Part shown: one piece after another, positions 1 to 9,976 of the stretch | Numbering within the stretch: position 1 is the stretch's first letter | Layout: each line of letters opens with the position of its first letter | NCBI GenBank assembly: GCA_902590295.1 | Contig: CACIWH010000001.1 | Coordinates: forward strand, 45,645 to 109,644 | Reading direction: 5' to 3' | Source of the DNA: an uncultured Pelagibacteraceae bacterium | GTDB taxonomy: Bacteria; Pseudomonadota; Alphaproteobacteria; Pelagibacterales; Pelagibacteraceae | Length of the DNA: 64,000 nucleotides | Position numbers and translations under genes: made by a program | Notes under the pieces: model-generated | The model's input: only the letters and a program-made list of their open reading frames with translations | The model's database searches: none | Told to the model about the DNA's origin: nothing

Positions 1-751
1 TATTTGGTTTTTCAACTATGTTGGTGACTTCATTTAAAAGGGTAGAGTTGAAATGAATTTTTAAGTTTTCTTTTTTTGCTATTCTGTTTAATTGATCTAC
101 AATAAATTGCTCTCTTTTTTTATTATCTAAAATGATATTTTGTGACTTAAAAAAAGCTAGGTAATCCTTAAATCTGACAAACTTCTTTGTTTTTTGCTCA
201 AAATCTTTATCGATGAAAGTGATATTTGATGAAACTAGGTGATGGTATTCAAATTCCAAAGGTTTATTATCAAAACAACAAAGTATAGATTTAAGTGGCC
301 TCCCCCAATATAGTTCATGGTCAGCCCAGCGCATAGATTTCTTCCAAGATATCTTATCTAAAATTTTCGGTAAATTTTTTTGCAAAACGAACTTTGTTTC
401 AATACTTTCAGAGAGTTTTTTGAAGAAATAAAATTCTCCTTTATCAGTTTTTTTTTTATAAGTTTTATCTATGGATATCTTGTATGATTTTAAAAAACCA
501 TTTAATGCATCCTCTGGAGCATTAATATTGGGGCCCCTAATTTCATTTTCTTTTTTGATAATTTTTTTTGATATATTTTGAAAATAAACGATTAATCTAT
601 TCGGTATTGAAAAAGCTGTAGCTTCACCACTATATTTTATGTCTTCTTTTTCAAAAAATTCTTTTAAATTTTGTAAAAAATCTTGTCTTGTCTTATTCTG
701 TAAATTTGCAGGAATTTCTTCACTAAAAAGTTCTATAAAAAATTCTGACAT
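1..751 (-). CDS. glyS: Glycine--tRNA ligase beta subunit (partial, 3' end outside window)
   Basis: Beta chain of the two-subunit (alpha2beta2) bacterial glycyl-tRNA synthetase, which charges tRNA-Gly in the cytoplasm. The reading frame opens at an ATG at 751, and the first residues, MSEFFIELFSEEIPA, carry the ELxSEEIPA motif typical of GlyS. About 250 residues are visible without a stop, so the gene runs off the left edge; the full protein is usually near 700 residues. It follows glyQ by 8 bases on the same strand, the usual glyQS order, so the two are surely co-transcribed and made in equal amounts. Only the N-terminal part is visible; the HD-like and anticodon-binding regions lie outside the window. 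Confidence 0.93.
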   Translation of the reverse strand, partial: MSEFFIELFSEEIPANLQNKTRQDFLQNLKEFFEKEDIKYSGEATAFSIPNRLIVYFQNISKKIIKKENEIRGPNINAPEDALNGFLKSYKISIDKTYKKKTDKGEFYFFKKLSESIETKFVLQKNLPKILDKISWKKSMRWADHELYWGRPLKSILCCFDNKPLEFEYHHLVSSNITFIDKDFEQKTKKFVRFKDYLAFFKSQNIILDNKKREQFIVDQLNRIAKKENLKIHFNSTLLNEVTNIVEKPN

Positions 752-759
752 TTTATTTT

Positions 760-1632
760 TTATTTTTGGTTATCTACCCAAGCTTGTCCTATGCTTTTTG
801 TCATATCTCTTATCTTTGCAATATACTCTGCTCTTTGAGCAACACTAATCGCTCCTCTTGCATCTAAAATGTTAAAAACGTGACTTGCCTTTAAACATTG
901 ATCGTAAGCGGGTAATGGCAGTTTTTTTTCTAGTAATAATTTTGTTTCTTGTTCAACCATATCAAAAATTTTGAAAAGATTGTCTACATTTGCAAATTCA
1001 AAATTATAAGCTGAAAATTCTTTTTCTGATTGTAAAAAAACATCCCTATAAAGAATACCTTCGTTATTCCAAACTAAATCAAACACATTTTTTTTCTGTT
1101 GGGTAAACATGCAAAGTCTTTCTAGTCCATATGTAAGTTCAACTGAAATAGGTTTACAATCCATTCCAGCCATTTTTTGAAAATAAGTAAATTGAGTTAC
1201 TTCCATTCCATCACACCAAACCTCCCAGCCTAGTCCAGCTGCTCCTAGTGTTGGGCTTTCCCAATCATCCTCTACAAATCTAATATCATGTTCACTATGT
1301 TTAATGCCTAGGTTTTCTAAGCTATTCAAATATAATTTTTTTATATTTTTTGGTGATGGTTTTATTATTACTTGGAACTGATAGTAGTGTTGTAATCTAT
1401 TTGGATTTTCTCCGTACCTTCCATCAGTTGGTCTTCTAGATGGTTGAACATAAGCTGATTTCCAAGGATTTGGTCCAAGTGATCTAAGAGTTGTAGCTGG
1501 ATGAAAAGTTCCGGCCCCTACTTCTAAATCATATGGTTGTAAAATTACACACCCATGATTTGCCCAAAATTTTTGTAGAGTAAAAATTGTATCTTGAAAA
1601 GTTTGTATCTTAGTTTTTTTTTTAGAAGCCAT
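760..1632 (-). CDS. glyQ: Glycine--tRNA ligase alpha subunit
   Basis: Catalytic alpha subunit of heterotetrameric glycyl-tRNA synthetase; it forms glycyl-adenylate and partners with GlyS, encoded just downstream. The 290-residue length matches the family (about 300). Family-typical stretches are visible: [13 protein letters not shown] near residues 24-36, GAGTFHPAT near 39-47, [19 protein letters not shown] near 61-79, and the [16 protein letters not shown] segment in the middle. The ATG start lies inside the last codons of the upstream S49 peptidase gene (11-base overlap), so peptidase, glyQ and glyS form one operon. Nothing is missing or unusual in the sequence. Confidence 0.96.
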   Translation of the reverse strand: MASKKKTKIQTFQDTIFTLQKFWANHGCVILQPYDLEVGAGTFHPATTLRSLGPNPWKSAYVQPSRRPTDGRYGENPNRLQHYYQFQVIIKPSPKNIKKLYLNSLENLGIKHSEHDIRFVEDDWESPTLGAAGLGWEVWCDGMEVTQFTYFQKMAGMDCKPISVELTYGLERLCMFTQQKKNVFDLVWNNEGILYRDVFLQSEKEFSAYNFEFANVDNLFKIFDMVEQETKLLLEKKLPLPAYDQCLKASHVFNILDARGAISVAQRAEYIAKIRDMTKSIGQAWVDNQK

Positions 1633-2428
1633 ACCTTTGCCAAATAGATTTTTCTTCGATTACATTTGACAAACTATCAATATAATTTTCTGATGATAAT
1701 CTTTTAGCAAGCCATCCTTTGCTCTTCTCAAATTTTTTAATTAAAACATCTTCACCATAAATTTCTTTTAAAATGTGGTTTGCATCACCTATTCCGTCAA
1801 TTAATCCCAATTCTTTTGATTTGCTACCAGACCAAAACTCCCCAGAAAATAATTCTATTCCTAAATCCTTTTTTAGTTTCGATCCTCTGCTATTTTCAAC
1901 AACATTTATAAAATCTTTATGAAGATCCAATTGAATATTTTTAAGTCTATCAATATCCTCTTTTTTTTCATCCATAAATGGATCTAAAGTGCTTTTATTC
2001 TTTCCGGCTGTATAAACTCTTCTTTGTACTCCAATTTTTTGAATTAAATCTTTAAATCCGAATGATGAATAAATAACTCCTATAGATCCAATTATAGAAC
2101 TTGAATTGGCATAAATTTCATCACCAGCACAGGCTATAAGATATCCACCTGATGCAGCAACATCCTCAGCAAAAACAATAACTTTCTTTTTTTCTTTTTT
2201 AGCAAGTCTTCTAATAAAACTATAAATTAAATGGGATTGAACTGGTGATCCCCCAGGGGAATTAATTGATATAGCAACTGCAGGTGACTTTTTTATTGCA
2301 AAGGCTTTTTTAATAATTTCCTCTTGACCATTAAAATCAATTCCTTGTTTAAATTTTCCTACGCTTCCTATGACACCAGTTAATCTTATATGAGGAATAA
2401 TTTTTTTTTTTTTGAAAAAAGAGAACAT
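1622..2428 (-). CDS. S49 family serine peptidase (SppA/SohB-like, single domain)
   Basis: A 268-residue member of the S49 (SppA/SohB) family of Ser/Lys-dyad peptidases, which degrade signal-peptide remnants or membrane-associated peptides. The nucleophile fits Ser93 in the segment [12 protein letters not shown], and the general base fits Lys145 in [11 protein letters not shown]; both contexts match Spp[10 protein letters not shown] at about 54-62 is the conserved oxyanion-region motif. Unlike classical SppA there is no clear N-terminal membrane anchor: the protein starts MFSFFKKKK and goes straight into the fold, so it may be cytoplasmic or peripheral. Its length corresponds to one S49 domain, not the tandem form of E. 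coli SppA. It leads the glyQS operon behind a good promoter. The physiological substrate cannot be told from sequence. Confidence 0.85.
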   Translation of the reverse strand: MFSFFKKKKIIPHIRLTGVIGSVGKFKQGIDFNGQEEIIKKAFAIKKSPAVAISINSPGGSPVQSHLIYSFIRRLAKKEKKKVIVFAEDVAASGGYLIACAGDEIYANSSSIIGSIGVIYSSFGFKDLIQKIGVQRRVYTAGKNKSTLDPFMDEKKEDIDRLKNIQLDLHKDFINVVENSRGSKLKKDLGIELFSGEFWSGSKSKELGLIDGIGDANHILKEIYGEDVLIKKFEKSKGWLAKRLSSENYIDSLSNVIEEKSIWQRYGF

Positions 2429-2468
2429 TGGAAATGCTTACAAAATTTTTTTAATAATATAAAGTCTA

Positions 2469-2496
2469 CTTATAGTTGAAGTTTGGGGTGCGTCAA
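2469..2496 (-). promoter_or_regulatory. Sigma70-type promoter for the S49 peptidase-glyQS operon
   Basis: On the minus strand there is TTGACG (2496-2491), a 16-base spacer, then TATAAG (2474-2469), each hexamer five of six to consensus. The -10 ends 40 bases before the ATG at 2428. The facing gene at 2539 needs its own promoter in the same 110-base gap; a TATAAT at 2505-2510 on the plus strand, with a weak TTGGGG 16 bases upstream, is a candidate. Prediction by eye only. Confidence 0.5.
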
Positions 2497-2538
2497 TTGA
2501 TAAGTATAATTAATGCGCAATTATATTAACTTAAGTTC

Positions 2539-3552
2539 ATGGGTTCGGTAATACAACTTAAAACAAAAATTAATAATGCTTATTTAGAACTAAGAAATTC
2601 TGTAGAGCATAAATTAGAGCTTGTTGAAGATAAAATCAAAAATAAGTTAAAAAGTGATGTCTCTTTGGTAGAAAAGATGACAACTTACAACTTAAGCACA
2701 GGTGGAAAAAGACTTAGGGCTTTAATAACTTTAGGATCTGCAAAATTATGTGGTTATTCAAAAGGTGGGAGAGACGTAAATCTAGCTGCATGTGTCGAGT
2801 TAATTCATGCTGCTACATTAATGCATGATGATGTACTTGATAATGGAGAAATTAGGAGAGGAAAAAAAACTCCTAGATCAATTTGGGGAAACAACGCCTC
2901 AATTCTGGTCGGGGATTATCTTTTAAGTAGATGTTTTGAAATGATGGTGGAAGATGGGAACATTGAAGTTTTAAAATTATTGTCATCAACTTCAGCTCAA
3001 ATTGCACAAGGTGAAGTATTGCAATTACAACATAAGTCTGAGTTAGATATTATTGAAGAAACATATTTAAAAATAATTACATCTAAAACAGCTTCCCTAT
3101 TTTCAGCTTCTAGCAGAGTTGGAGCAATACTTGGTAACCAAGAGGAGAAAATTAAGGATGCTTTAGACTCATATGGCAAAAATCTAGGTATAACATTTCA
3201 AATTGCAGATGATACTTTAGACTACAACTCTCAAATACAAAAATTTGGGAAAAAAATTGGAAATGACTTTTTTGAGGGTAAAATTACACTTCCTGTAATC
3301 ATATTAAACCAAAAATGTAATTCAAATGAAAAAATAAAATTAAAAAAATTGTTTACAAAAGAATATCGTAATGAAAATGAATTTAAGTTTGTGTTAGATC
3401 TGATAACAAAATATAATGTGATATCAGATTGTTACCAAAAAGCGGATTACTTTATCTCGCTAGCGTCAAATTCTTTAAATGTTATTAAAGATTGTGAAGA
3501 AAAGAATATTTTAAAAAAGTTAACATCTTTTAGTATCGAAAGATCTTTTTAA
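2539..3552 (+). CDS. ispB: Long-chain trans-polyprenyl diphosphate synthase (octaprenyl/decaprenyl type)
   Basis: Makes the all-trans polyprenyl diphosphate side chain of ubiquinone by adding isopentenyl diphosphate units to an allylic primer. The 337-residue length fits IspB/DdsA. Both aspartate-rich Mg-binding motifs are present: DDVLD at 97-101 (LMHDDVLD) and DDTLD at 224-228 (FQIADDTLDY). GGKRLR at about 55-60 binds the isopentenyl substrate. It is distinct from the shorter IspA-type synthase at 7191-8057, which makes C15. Chain length (C40 versus C50) cannot be read reliably by eye, so the symbol is by family. The stop overlaps the convergent pdxH stop by 4 bases. The gene stands alone on its strand. 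Confidence 0.88.
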   Translation: MGSVIQLKTKINNAYLELRNSVEHKLELVEDKIKNKLKSDVSLVEKMTTYNLSTGGKRLRALITLGSAKLCGYSKGGRDVNLAACVELIHAATLMHDDVLDNGEIRRGKKTPRSIWGNNASILVGDYLLSRCFEMMVEDGNIEVLKLLSSTSAQIAQGEVLQLQHKSELDIIEETYLKIITSKTASLFSASSRVGAILGNQEEKIKDALDSYGKNLGITFQIADDTLDYNSQIQKFGKKIGNDFFEGKITLPVIILNQKCNSNEKIKLKKLFTKEYRNENEFKFVLDLITKYNVISDCYQKADYFISLASNSLNVIKDCEEKNILKKLTSFSIERSF

Positions 3553-4172
3553 GGACTAAGTAAAAACTTATCCCATTTATTTTGCTCAAATTTGTATTTT
3601 AATCTTTCATGAATTCTATTTTCACCGTCTAACCAAAATTCTATTTCATTTGGAATTAATCTCCATCCTGACCAATGTTCAGGTCTTGGCACTTCATTTG
3701 TGTCTGGATATTTTTTTTTATATTTTTCAATAGATGATAATAGCTCATCTCTATTTTTTAAAGTTGTACTTTGTTTTGATGCCCAGGCTCCTATTCTGCT
3801 ACCATATTTTCTTGAGTTATAATAATCATTAGCTTCTTTATCCGAGACATTTTCTATTGATCCAAAAATTCTAATTTGTCTTAATAAACTTTTCCAATGA
3901 AAGCACATTGAGGCTTTGGGGTTAGCAAACAAAGCTTTGCTTTTTGGACTATTTAAATTTGTATAAAACACAAAACCTTTCTCGCTGAAGCCTTTCAATA
4001 AAACCATTCGTACATTAGGATTTCCTTCTTTATCAGAAGTTGCTAATGCTAAGGCATTTGGGTCATTTGGCTCTTTTTTTTTAGCCAATTCAAACCATTC
4101 TTCAAATAATTTAAAAGGATTATCCTCATCCTTAAAGCAAATATCTAGTCCAAGAGAGTTTTTTTGATTCAT
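3549..4172 (-). CDS. pdxH: Pyridoxamine/pyridoxine 5'-phosphate oxidase
   Basis: FMN-dependent oxidase that converts pyridoxamine or pyridoxine 5'-phosphate to pyridoxal 5'-phosphate, in de novo synthesis or salvage of vitamin B6. It has 207 residues, near the usual 210-220. Family motifs include NVRMVLLKGFSEKGFVFYTN (about 53-72), SMCFHWKSLLRQIRIFGS in the FMN-binding core, YYNSRKYGSRIGAWAS, and the C-terminal RPEHWSGWRLIPNEIEFW. It is monocistronic and divergent from aroC across only 32 bases. Its last bases are shared with the convergent prenyl synthase stop. PLP made here would serve the aminotransferase at 58158-59357 among others. Confidence 0.95.
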   Translation of the reverse strand: MNQKNSLGLDICFKDEDNPFKLFEEWFELAKKKEPNDPNALALATSDKEGNPNVRMVLLKGFSEKGFVFYTNLNSPKSKALFANPKASMCFHWKSLLRQIRIFGSIENVSDKEANDYYNSRKYGSRIGAWASKQSTTLKNRDELLSSIEKYKKKYPDTNEVPRPEHWSGWRLIPNEIEFWLDGENRIHERLKYKFEQNKWDKFLLSP

Positions 4173-4192
4173 AATTTAAACAAAATAATTTA

Positions 4193-4198
4193 TATAAT
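4193..4198 (+). promoter_or_regulatory. -10 box directly in front of aroC (possible leaderless start)
   Basis: A perfect TATAAT lies at 4193-4198 with exactly 6 bases between it and the aroC ATG at 4205. With usual -10 geometry, transcription would begin on the A of the ATG. No good -35 is visible at 16-18 bases upstream. There is no Shine-Dalgarno sequence in the 32-base gap, which supports a leaderless message but does not prove it. Confidence 0.45.
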
Positions 4199-4204
4199 AC
4201 AATA

Positions 4205-5290
4205 ATGTCATTTAATACTTTTGGAAAGTTTTTTCGTTTTACTACATGGGGAGAGTCACACGGGCCAGCTATAGGATGTGTTGTTGATGGTTGTCCGCCC
4301 AATGTAGCTTTAAAACAGGAAGATATTCAAAAAGAACTAAATAAAAGAAAACCAGGACAATCAAAGTTTACTACGCAAAGAAAAGAAGATGATAAAGTTG
4401 AGATATTGTCTGGAGTTTTTGATGGAAAAACGACAGGGACCCCTATATCACTAATTATTTATAACAAGGATATGAGGTCAAGAGACTACGAAACTATAAA
4501 AAATAAATTTAGACCTGGTCACGCAGATTTTACATATTTTAAAAAATATGGGATTAGAGATTACCGAGGAGGTGGTAGACAGTCAGCACGAGAAACTGCC
4601 TCTAGAGTAGCCGCTGGAGCGATAGCAAAAAAAGTTTTAGAAAGAAAACTAGGGAAAAAATATAAAGTTGTAGGAGCAGTTACCCAACTTGGAATATTAG
4701 GCTGTGATGTAACTAAATGGAATGATAAAGAAATAGGGAAAAATCCATTTTTTTGTCCAGATAAAAAAATTATAAAGTTATGGGAAAAATATTTGTTGGC
4801 CATAAGAAAATCGGGCTCATCTTGTGGTGCAATTATTGAAGTAAGAGCAAGAGGTGTACCAGTTGGGCTAGGAGCACCTATATATGCAAAGCTTGATATG
4901 GATTTAGCCTCAGCAATGATGAGTATTAACGCAGTTAAAGGAGTAAATATAGGATCTGGTATGAATGCAGCTCAATTAACTGGTGAAGAAAATTCCGATG
5001 AGATTATTTCAAAAGGAAAAAATATAGAATTTAGATCAAATAAAGCTGGGGGTATACTTGGAGGTATATCTAGTGGACAGGAAATAATAGTGTCTTTTGC
5101 AGTAAAACCAACTTCATCAATTCTGTCCTCTAGAAAAACAATTGATAAATTCGGAAAAAATACATCTATATCAGTTAAAGGTCGTCACGACCCATGTGTT
5201 GGGATAAGAGCAGTCCCTATTGGTGAAGCAATGATGCATTGCGTACTACTCGATCATTATTTAATGAATAAAGCTCAGTGCGGTAACTAA
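4205..5290 (+). CDS. aroC: Chorismate synthase
   Basis: Last step of the shikimate pathway: removes phosphate from 5-enolpyruvylshikimate 3-phosphate to give chorismate, using reduced FMN. The 361 residues match the family. Signature stretches are visible: [18 protein letters not shown] at 12-29, the RPGHADFTY region near 102-110, [22 protein letters not shown] near 117-138, and near the C-terminus [21 protein letters not shown]. It is a single gene facing dxs, sharing four bases at the stop codons (CTAA, 5287-5290). It starts 6 bases behind a TATAAT, so its mRNA may lack a leader. Confidence 0.97.
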   Translation: MSFNTFGKFFRFTTWGESHGPAIGCVVDGCPPNVALKQEDIQKELNKRKPGQSKFTTQRKEDDKVEILSGVFDGKTTGTPISLIIYNKDMRSRDYETIKNKFRPGHADFTYFKKYGIRDYRGGGRQSARETASRVAAGAIAKKVLERKLGKKYKVVGAVTQLGILGCDVTKWNDKEIGKNPFFCPDKKIIKLWEKYLLAIRKSGSSCGAIIEVRARGVPVGLGAPIYAKLDMDLASAMMSINAVKGVNIGSGMNAAQLTGEENSDEIISKGKNIEFRSNKAGGILGGISSGQEIIVSFAVKPTSSILSSRKTIDKFGKNTSISVKGRHDPCVGIRAVPIGEAMMHCVLLDHYLMNKAQCGN

Positions 5291-7194
5291 TTCTGTTTTT
5301 GAGCTAAAATTTTAGAGTCGATTATTTCGTAAATTTTGTTTTCTATTGCTTGGCTATCTAAACCAGCCTCCTCATACATTTTTTTTGGATCATTATGTTC
5401 TATAAATCTATCAGGTAAAATCATAGATCTGAATTTTATTTTTTCTAATAAAGATTTATCGGATAAAAACTTACTCAAGTGAGACCCAAATCCACCTATC
5501 GAGCCCTCCTCAATTGAAATTAATATTTCATGATTTCTAGCAACTTGCCACATTAAATTTTCATCAAGCGGCTTACAAAATCTTGCATCTACAATAGTTA
5601 TGCTTAAGCCTTTTTTCTCCAAATTTTGTGCTGCAATTTTGCACTCATTTAATCGTGCTCCAAAATTAATTAAAGCTATTTTTTTTCCCTCTTGAATTAT
5701 TCTGCCTTTTCCAATTTCAATTTTTTCACTTATATCTGGAAGTATAATTCCAAACCCATTACCTCTTGGGTATCTAAAGGCGCTTGGTCTGTCATTAATA
5801 TCTACTGAAGTATTAATCATCTTAACTAACTCTGACTCATCACTAGCTGCCATCACAACAAAATTTGGCAATGTAGATAAAAATGTAATATCAAATGAAC
5901 CTGCGTGTGTTGGGCCGTCAGCTCCAACTAATCCAGCTCTATCAATTGCAAATCTAACTGGTAATTTTTGAATTGCAATGTCATGTACAACTTGATCATA
6001 AGCCCTTTGTAAAAAAGTAGAATATATAGCAGCATAAGGTTTATATCCCTCTGTTGCCAATCCCCCGGAAAATGTGACCGCGTGCTGTTCAGCTATTCCA
6101 ACATCGTACATTCTATCGGGAAATTTTTTTCCAAATAAATCCATCCCAGTACCAGATGGCATAGCTGCTGTAACTCCAATTATTTTACTATCTCTCTCAG
6201 CATGTTTAATTAATGTATCAGCAAAAACTTTAGTATAAGACGGTACAGTTGCTTTTGACTTTTGCTGAACTCCTGTTTTGACATTAAATTTTGAAACTCC
6301 ATGAAACTTGTCATTTGACTTCTCTGCAAATTGATATCCTTTCCCTTTTTCAGTTTTAATATGTATCATTATAGGTCCGTTAAAATTACTATTTTTTGCG
6401 TTTTTTAAAACTGAAACCAGTGTTTCTATATCATGACCATCTATTGGACCTACATAATAAAATCCTAATGAATTAAATAAGGTACCTCCTGTGACAGCAG
6501 TTCTAAAAAAATCTTCAGCTTGTCCAGCTTTTTTACTAAATCTTTTAGAAAACGATGAGATAATTAATTTTATAGTTTCCCTAAAGCTAAAATACATCTT
6601 GCCAGTAAATAATTTTGCTAAATATGTTCTCATTGCTCCGACAGGTTTTGCAATTGACATATCATTGTCATTTAAAATAACTATCATTTTTGTTTTTGAA
6701 GTCCCGGCATTATTCATTGCCTCATAAGCCATACCGGCACTAATTGCTCCATCTCCAATTATTGCCACTACGTTATCATTTTTTTTTGATAGTTTATTAG
6801 CTGTCGCTATACCAAGTGCTGCAGAAATAGATGTGGAGCTATGAGCTGCACCGAAAGGATCATATTCGCTCTCTGATCTTTTTGTGAAACCGGATAAGCC
6901 GTTTCCTTGTCTTAAAGTTCTAATTTTTTCTTTACGACCAGTAAGAATCTTATGTGGGTAGGATTGGTGTCCTACATCCCAAATCAATTTATCATTTGGA
7001 GTATCAAAAACATAATGTAAAGCAACGCTGAGTTCAACCACACCTAATCCAGCTCCTAAGTGACCTCCAGTAACTGAAACAGCATCAATTAATTCTTCTC
7101 TTACTTCGTTAGAAAGTATTTTAAGTTCACTTAATTTTAATTTTCTAATATCAGATGGAAATTTTACTTTATCTAAAAACTTATATTTTTTCAT
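5287..7194 (-). CDS. dxs: 1-deoxy-D-xylulose-5-phosphate synthase
   Basis: First enzyme of the MEP isoprenoid pathway: condenses pyruvate and glyceraldehyde 3-phosphate with thiamine diphosphate and Mg2+. The 635 residues fit the family. His45 in GGHLGAGLG, the [15 protein letters not shown] loop at 73-87, and the cofactor motif GDGAISAG (147-154) leading to NDND at 175-178 are all present. The pyrimidine domain has [10 protein letters not shown] and the [19 protein letters not shown] stretch. It is last in the xseB-ispA-dxs operon, overlapping ispA by 4 bases (ATGA), so one transcript supplies both the isoprenoid building blocks and the C15 synthase. The enzyme depends on thiamine diphosphate; thiD and thiE are in this window. 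Confidence 0.97.
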   Translation of the reverse strand: MKKYKFLDKVKFPSDIRKLKLSELKILSNEVREELIDAVSVTGGHLGAGLGVVELSVALHYVFDTPNDKLIWDVGHQSYPHKILTGRKEKIRTLRQGNGLSGFTKRSESEYDPFGAAHSSTSISAALGIATANKLSKKNDNVVAIIGDGAISAGMAYEAMNNAGTSKTKMIVILNDNDMSIAKPVGAMRTYLAKLFTGKMYFSFRETIKLIISSFSKRFSKKAGQAEDFFRTAVTGGTLFNSLGFYYVGPIDGHDIETLVSVLKNAKNSNFNGPIMIHIKTEKGKGYQFAEKSNDKFHGVSKFNVKTGVQQKSKATVPSYTKVFADTLIKHAERDSKIIGVTAAMPSGTGMDLFGKKFPDRMYDVGIAEQHAVTFSGGLATEGYKPYAAIYSTFLQRAYDQVVHDIAIQKLPVRFAIDRAGLVGADGPTHAGSFDITFLSTLPNFVVMAASDESELVKMINTSVDINDRPSAFRYPRGNGFGIILPDISEKIEIGKGRIIQEGKKIALINFGARLNECKIAAQNLEKKGLSITIVDARFCKPLDENLMWQVARNHEILISIEEGSIGGFGSHLSKFLSDKSLLEKIKFRSMILPDRFIEHNDPKKMYEEAGLDSQAIENKIYEIIDSKILAQKQN

Positions 7195-8057
7195 TTTTCC
7201 CTATTAATAATAAATTCAATAGTATCTTTTAAATCATTGCTTTTCTTTAAGTTTTTTAAAACTTTAAATATCTTATCTTTTTTAAAATTACAGTACTTAA
7301 CAGTATTTTTGTATCCGAGTAAACTTATTAAAGTTGCTTTACCTTTTTTCTTGTCTTTATGAATTTTTTTGCCTAATTTTTTTGCATTTCCTTTGAAATC
7401 TAATAAATCATCAATTATTTGAAATAATAAACCTATCTCTAGACCTAAATCAGAAAATTTTTTGAATATATTTTTCTTATTACTCAAAATCACTGGAGCT
7501 AAAGTTGAGAACATAAACAGCTTACCAGTTTTGTTTAATTGCATTTCTAATATTTTTCTTTTTCCTATTCTCTGTCTTTCAAAACTCAAATCAAGGAACT
7601 GCCCACCCGCTATTCCGGAATGACCTGAGCTAGCTGCAAGAATATGAACAAGTTGATTTTTCTTTTTATCTTGTATAGGAAATTTTTTTTCACTAATTAT
7701 TTCAAAAGCCATTGTTAAAAGTGAATTACCTGCCAAAACAGCTGTCGATTCTCCATATTTTTTATGAACAGTTAACTTTCCTCTTCTTATATCATCATCA
7801 TCCATACATGGTAAATCATCATGAATTAATGAATATGCATGAATACACTCTATGGCAGCTCCGACTCTAATTAAATGTCTGTAAGGAACCGATAAAATCT
7901 TACCTATATCAACTAAAATTTTTACCCTTATTTTTTTCCCTCCAGGGAACAATCCATATTTGATTGGATCTATTAATTTAGTTTGTTTTTGACTCCTGAT
8001 GTAATTTTTTAAAAATGTATTAGTATCTCTTGCAACTTTATTTAGTTTTTTTTGCAT
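7191..8057 (-). CDS. ispA: Short-chain polyprenyl (farnesyl) diphosphate synthase
   Basis: Condenses dimethylallyl and isopentenyl diphosphates to geranyl and farnesyl diphosphate. It has 288 residues, like E. coli IspA (299). The first Asp-rich motif [10 protein letters not shown] (80-89) carries the two extra residues between aspartates typical of bacterial FPP synthases; the second is [10 protein letters not shown] near 215-224. FPGGKKIRV near 37-45 is the substrate-binding loop. It lies between xseB and dxs. Its start lies 20 bases inside xseB and its stop overlaps the dxs start by 4 bases. The high Lys content of the C-terminal third follows the genome's AT bias. It could make C20 instead of C15; the sequence does not settle this. 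Confidence 0.92.
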   Translation of the reverse strand: MQKKLNKVARDTNTFLKNYIRSQKQTKLIDPIKYGLFPGGKKIRVKILVDIGKILSVPYRHLIRVGAAIECIHAYSLIHDDLPCMDDDDIRRGKLTVHKKYGESTAVLAGNSLLTMAFEIISEKKFPIQDKKKNQLVHILAASSGHSGIAGGQFLDLSFERQRIGKRKILEMQLNKTGKLFMFSTLAPVILSNKKNIFKKFSDLGLEIGLLFQIIDDLLDFKGNAKKLGKKIHKDKKKGKATLISLLGYKNTVKYCNFKKDKIFKVLKNLKKSNDLKDTIEFIINREK

Positions 8058-8289
8058 TTTTTTTTATAATTTCATCAATTTTTGATTTTGAATTATTGCT
8101 AATTTCTTTTGAGAGAGACTGAAATTTTTTTTCTATTAAATTGTTAACTTTAATTAATTTTTGGTAATCATCAGCAGAATTTTCCAAATTTTGAGATGTT
8201 TCGATTTTAGTTAACAAACTATTGAGAATTTCTCTTAATTCGTCTAGTGACTTAGCTTTAATATCATCTGGTAAATTTTTATCTTTCAT
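8038..8289 (-). CDS. xseB: Exodeoxyribonuclease VII small subunit
   Basis: Small (83-residue) helical subunit of exonuclease VII, which with XseA trims single-stranded DNA to short oligonucleotides. It has the usual XseB pattern: an N-terminal segment with LDELREILNSLLTKIE, followed by a second coiled helix (DYQKLIKVNNLIEKKFQSL) and a basic, low-complexity tail. The tail overlaps the ispA start by 20 bases. The xseB-ispA-dxs order is the same as in E. coli and many proteobacteria, which supports the call for such a short protein. The large subunit gene xseA is not in this window. Only 19 bases separate its ATG from the divergent Sua5-type gene. Confidence 0.85.
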   Translation of the reverse strand: MKDKNLPDDIKAKSLDELREILNSLLTKIETSQNLENSADDYQKLIKVNNLIEKKFQSLSKEISNNSKSKIDEIIKKNAKKTK

Positions 8290-8308
8290 ATATTAGTTTT
8301 ATTATTAC

Positions 8309-9241
8309 ATGAATAATAATCTTTCAAATATTAAAAAAGGTAAATATTTCCTCGATAAACACAATTGTATAGGTATGCCAACAGAAACTGTTTATGGACT
8401 AGCTGCTAACGCTTACTCCAGTAAGGCTATATCAAAAATATTCAAATTAAAAAAAAGGCCAAAAAACAATCCCTTAATAGTTCATTATAGCAGTCTTGAA
8501 ATGTTAAAAAGGGATTGTATTTTAAATAAGAATTTTACCAATCTTTATAATAAATTTTGCCCCGGTCCATTAACATTTATTTTAAAATTAAAAAAGGATA
8601 GTAAAATTTCAAAATTTGTAACAAATAAAAAAAAAACACTTGCTGTAAGATTTCCTTCACATCCTAAAGCTATAGGTCTTTTGAAAATATTAAATTATCC
8701 ATTAGCTGCTCCTAGCGCAAACATTTCATCGAGGGTAAGTCCGGTAACAAAAAAACATGTGAAAGAAGAATTTGGTAAAAAAATAAAATATATTATTGAA
8801 GGAGGTCTTTCTAAAATTGGGTTAGAGTCTACAATTATAAATTTGACAGGTAAGCCTGAAATTCTTCGTATTGGCAGTATAGATATTAATAAATTAAGCA
8901 AAGTATTAAAAAAAAAGTTACTTTACAGAAAAAAAACTTATATGAAAGTACCAGGTCAAAATAGATTACATTATTCTCCAGGTATACCATTAAGAATGAA
9001 CTGTAAAGAAGCAAGTCAAGATGAGGCATTTATACTAATGAAAAAAAGAAATAATAGTAATAAAAATTTTTTTTATCTTAGTAAAAACAAGAATTTAAAA
9101 GAGGCAGCAAGAAATCTGTATTCAGTTTTAAGAATGATTAAAAAAAAAGGATATAAAAAAATCGCTGTTGAAAAAATAGAAAATAAGGGAATTGGGTTGG
9201 CAATAAATGACAGGCTGCAAAAGGCTTCAACAAAAAAATAA
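8309..9241 (+). CDS. tsaC: L-threonylcarbamoyladenylate synthase (Sua5 type)
   Basis: Makes threonylcarbamoyl-AMP from threonine, bicarbonate and ATP, the precursor for t6A37 in tRNAs reading ANN codons. The YrdC domain fills residues 5-190 with GMPTETVYGLAANA (22-35), KKRPKNNPLIVH and PSANISSRVSPVT. The C-terminal Sua5 extension follows the HYSPGIP linker near residue 220. At 310 residues this is the long Sua5 form, not the short TsaC of E. coli (190), so the symbol tsaC is used in the broad sense. Its stop is immediately followed by the ATG of an ABC ATPase gene, so the three genes through 10757 are one transcript, though no functional link is obvious. Confidence 0.9.
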   Translation: MNNNLSNIKKGKYFLDKHNCIGMPTETVYGLAANAYSSKAISKIFKLKKRPKNNPLIVHYSSLEMLKRDCILNKNFTNLYNKFCPGPLTFILKLKKDSKISKFVTNKKKTLAVRFPSHPKAIGLLKILNYPLAAPSANISSRVSPVTKKHVKEEFGKKIKYIIEGGLSKIGLESTIINLTGKPEILRIGSIDINKLSKVLKKKLLYRKKTYMKVPGQNRLHYSPGIPLRMNCKEASQDEAFILMKKRNNSNKNFFYLSKNKNLKEAARNLYSVLRMIKKKGYKKIAVEKIENKGIGLAINDRLQKASTKK

Positions 9242-9976
9242 ATGAATACTTTGGTAAATGTAAATAATCTATCTAAAAACTTTTCAAGTTTTGAAGCTGT
9301 AAAAGAAATTAGTTTTAGTATAAACGAAAGTGAAATTCTGGGATTACTAGGTCCAAATGGGTGTGGCAAAACTACAACAATTGGAATGATGTTAGGTTTA
9401 TTAAAACCAACAAGCGGTGAGGTTATAATAAATGGTCTTAATGTTGAAAGGAATAGAATAAATCTACTTAAAAAAATGAATTTTATTTCTCCTTATATTG
9501 AGTTACCAAAAAAACTTACTGTTAAAGAAAATCTAATGGTTTATGGTAAATTATATTCTGTCAATAATATAAATAATCGTATTGATTATCTTACTGAAAC
9601 ATTAAGGTTGAGTGAATTCATAAATAAAAAAACTGGTGAACTTTCCTCAGGCCAAAAAAATAGAGTCAGTCTTGCAAAAGCAGTAGTTAATGATCCAGAC
9701 ATTTTATTATTAGATGAGCCAACAGCTTCATTAGATCCAGAGACAGGAGATTTTGTTAGGACTTTCATAGAAAAAATTTCATCAGAAAAAAAAATGTCAA
9801 TCTTGCTTGCTTCCCATAATATGAATGAAGTAAAAAGGCTTTGCAAAAGTATTTTAATGATGAAAGACGGAAAAATTATAGATAGAGGCACGCCGTCAGA
9901 AATTATTAATAAACATGGTAAAAAAAACTTAGAAGAAGTTTTTTTAAAACTAAATAGAACTAAAAATGAGTTATAA
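9242..9976 (+). CDS. ABC-2 type transporter ATP-binding protein
   Basis: A 244-residue ATPase of an ABC exporter. Visible in order: Walker A GPNGCGKTT near residues 39-47, Q-loop region, signature LSSGQKNRVSLAKA near 136-149, Walker B ILLLDEPTASLD near 155-166, and the switch histidine in LLASHNMNEVKRL. The signature is LSSGQ, common in the NodI/CcmA-like ABC-2 group. Its ATG directly abuts the Sua5 stop, and it overlaps the permease gene by 11 bases, so ATPase and permease are a translationally coupled pair. Exported substrate is unknown; polysaccharide, lipid or drug export would all fit the family. Confidence 0.9.
   Translation: MNTLVNVNNLSKNFSSFEAVKEISFSINESEILGLLGPNGCGKTTTIGMMLGLLKPTSGEVIINGLNVERNRINLLKKMNFISPYIELPKKLTVKENLMVYGKLYSVNNINNRIDYLTETLRLSEFINKKTGELSSGQKNRVSLAKAVVNDPDILLLDEPTASLDPETGDFVRTFIEKISSEKKMSILLASHNMNEVKRLCKSILMMKDGKIIDRGTPSEIINKHGKKNLEEVFLKLNRTKNEL

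Noticed and set aside
1622..2428. SppA-like gene as a truncated remnant of a longer tandem-domain protease.
   Set aside because: It holds a complete S49 domain with both dyad residues; short S49 proteins are common in the class.
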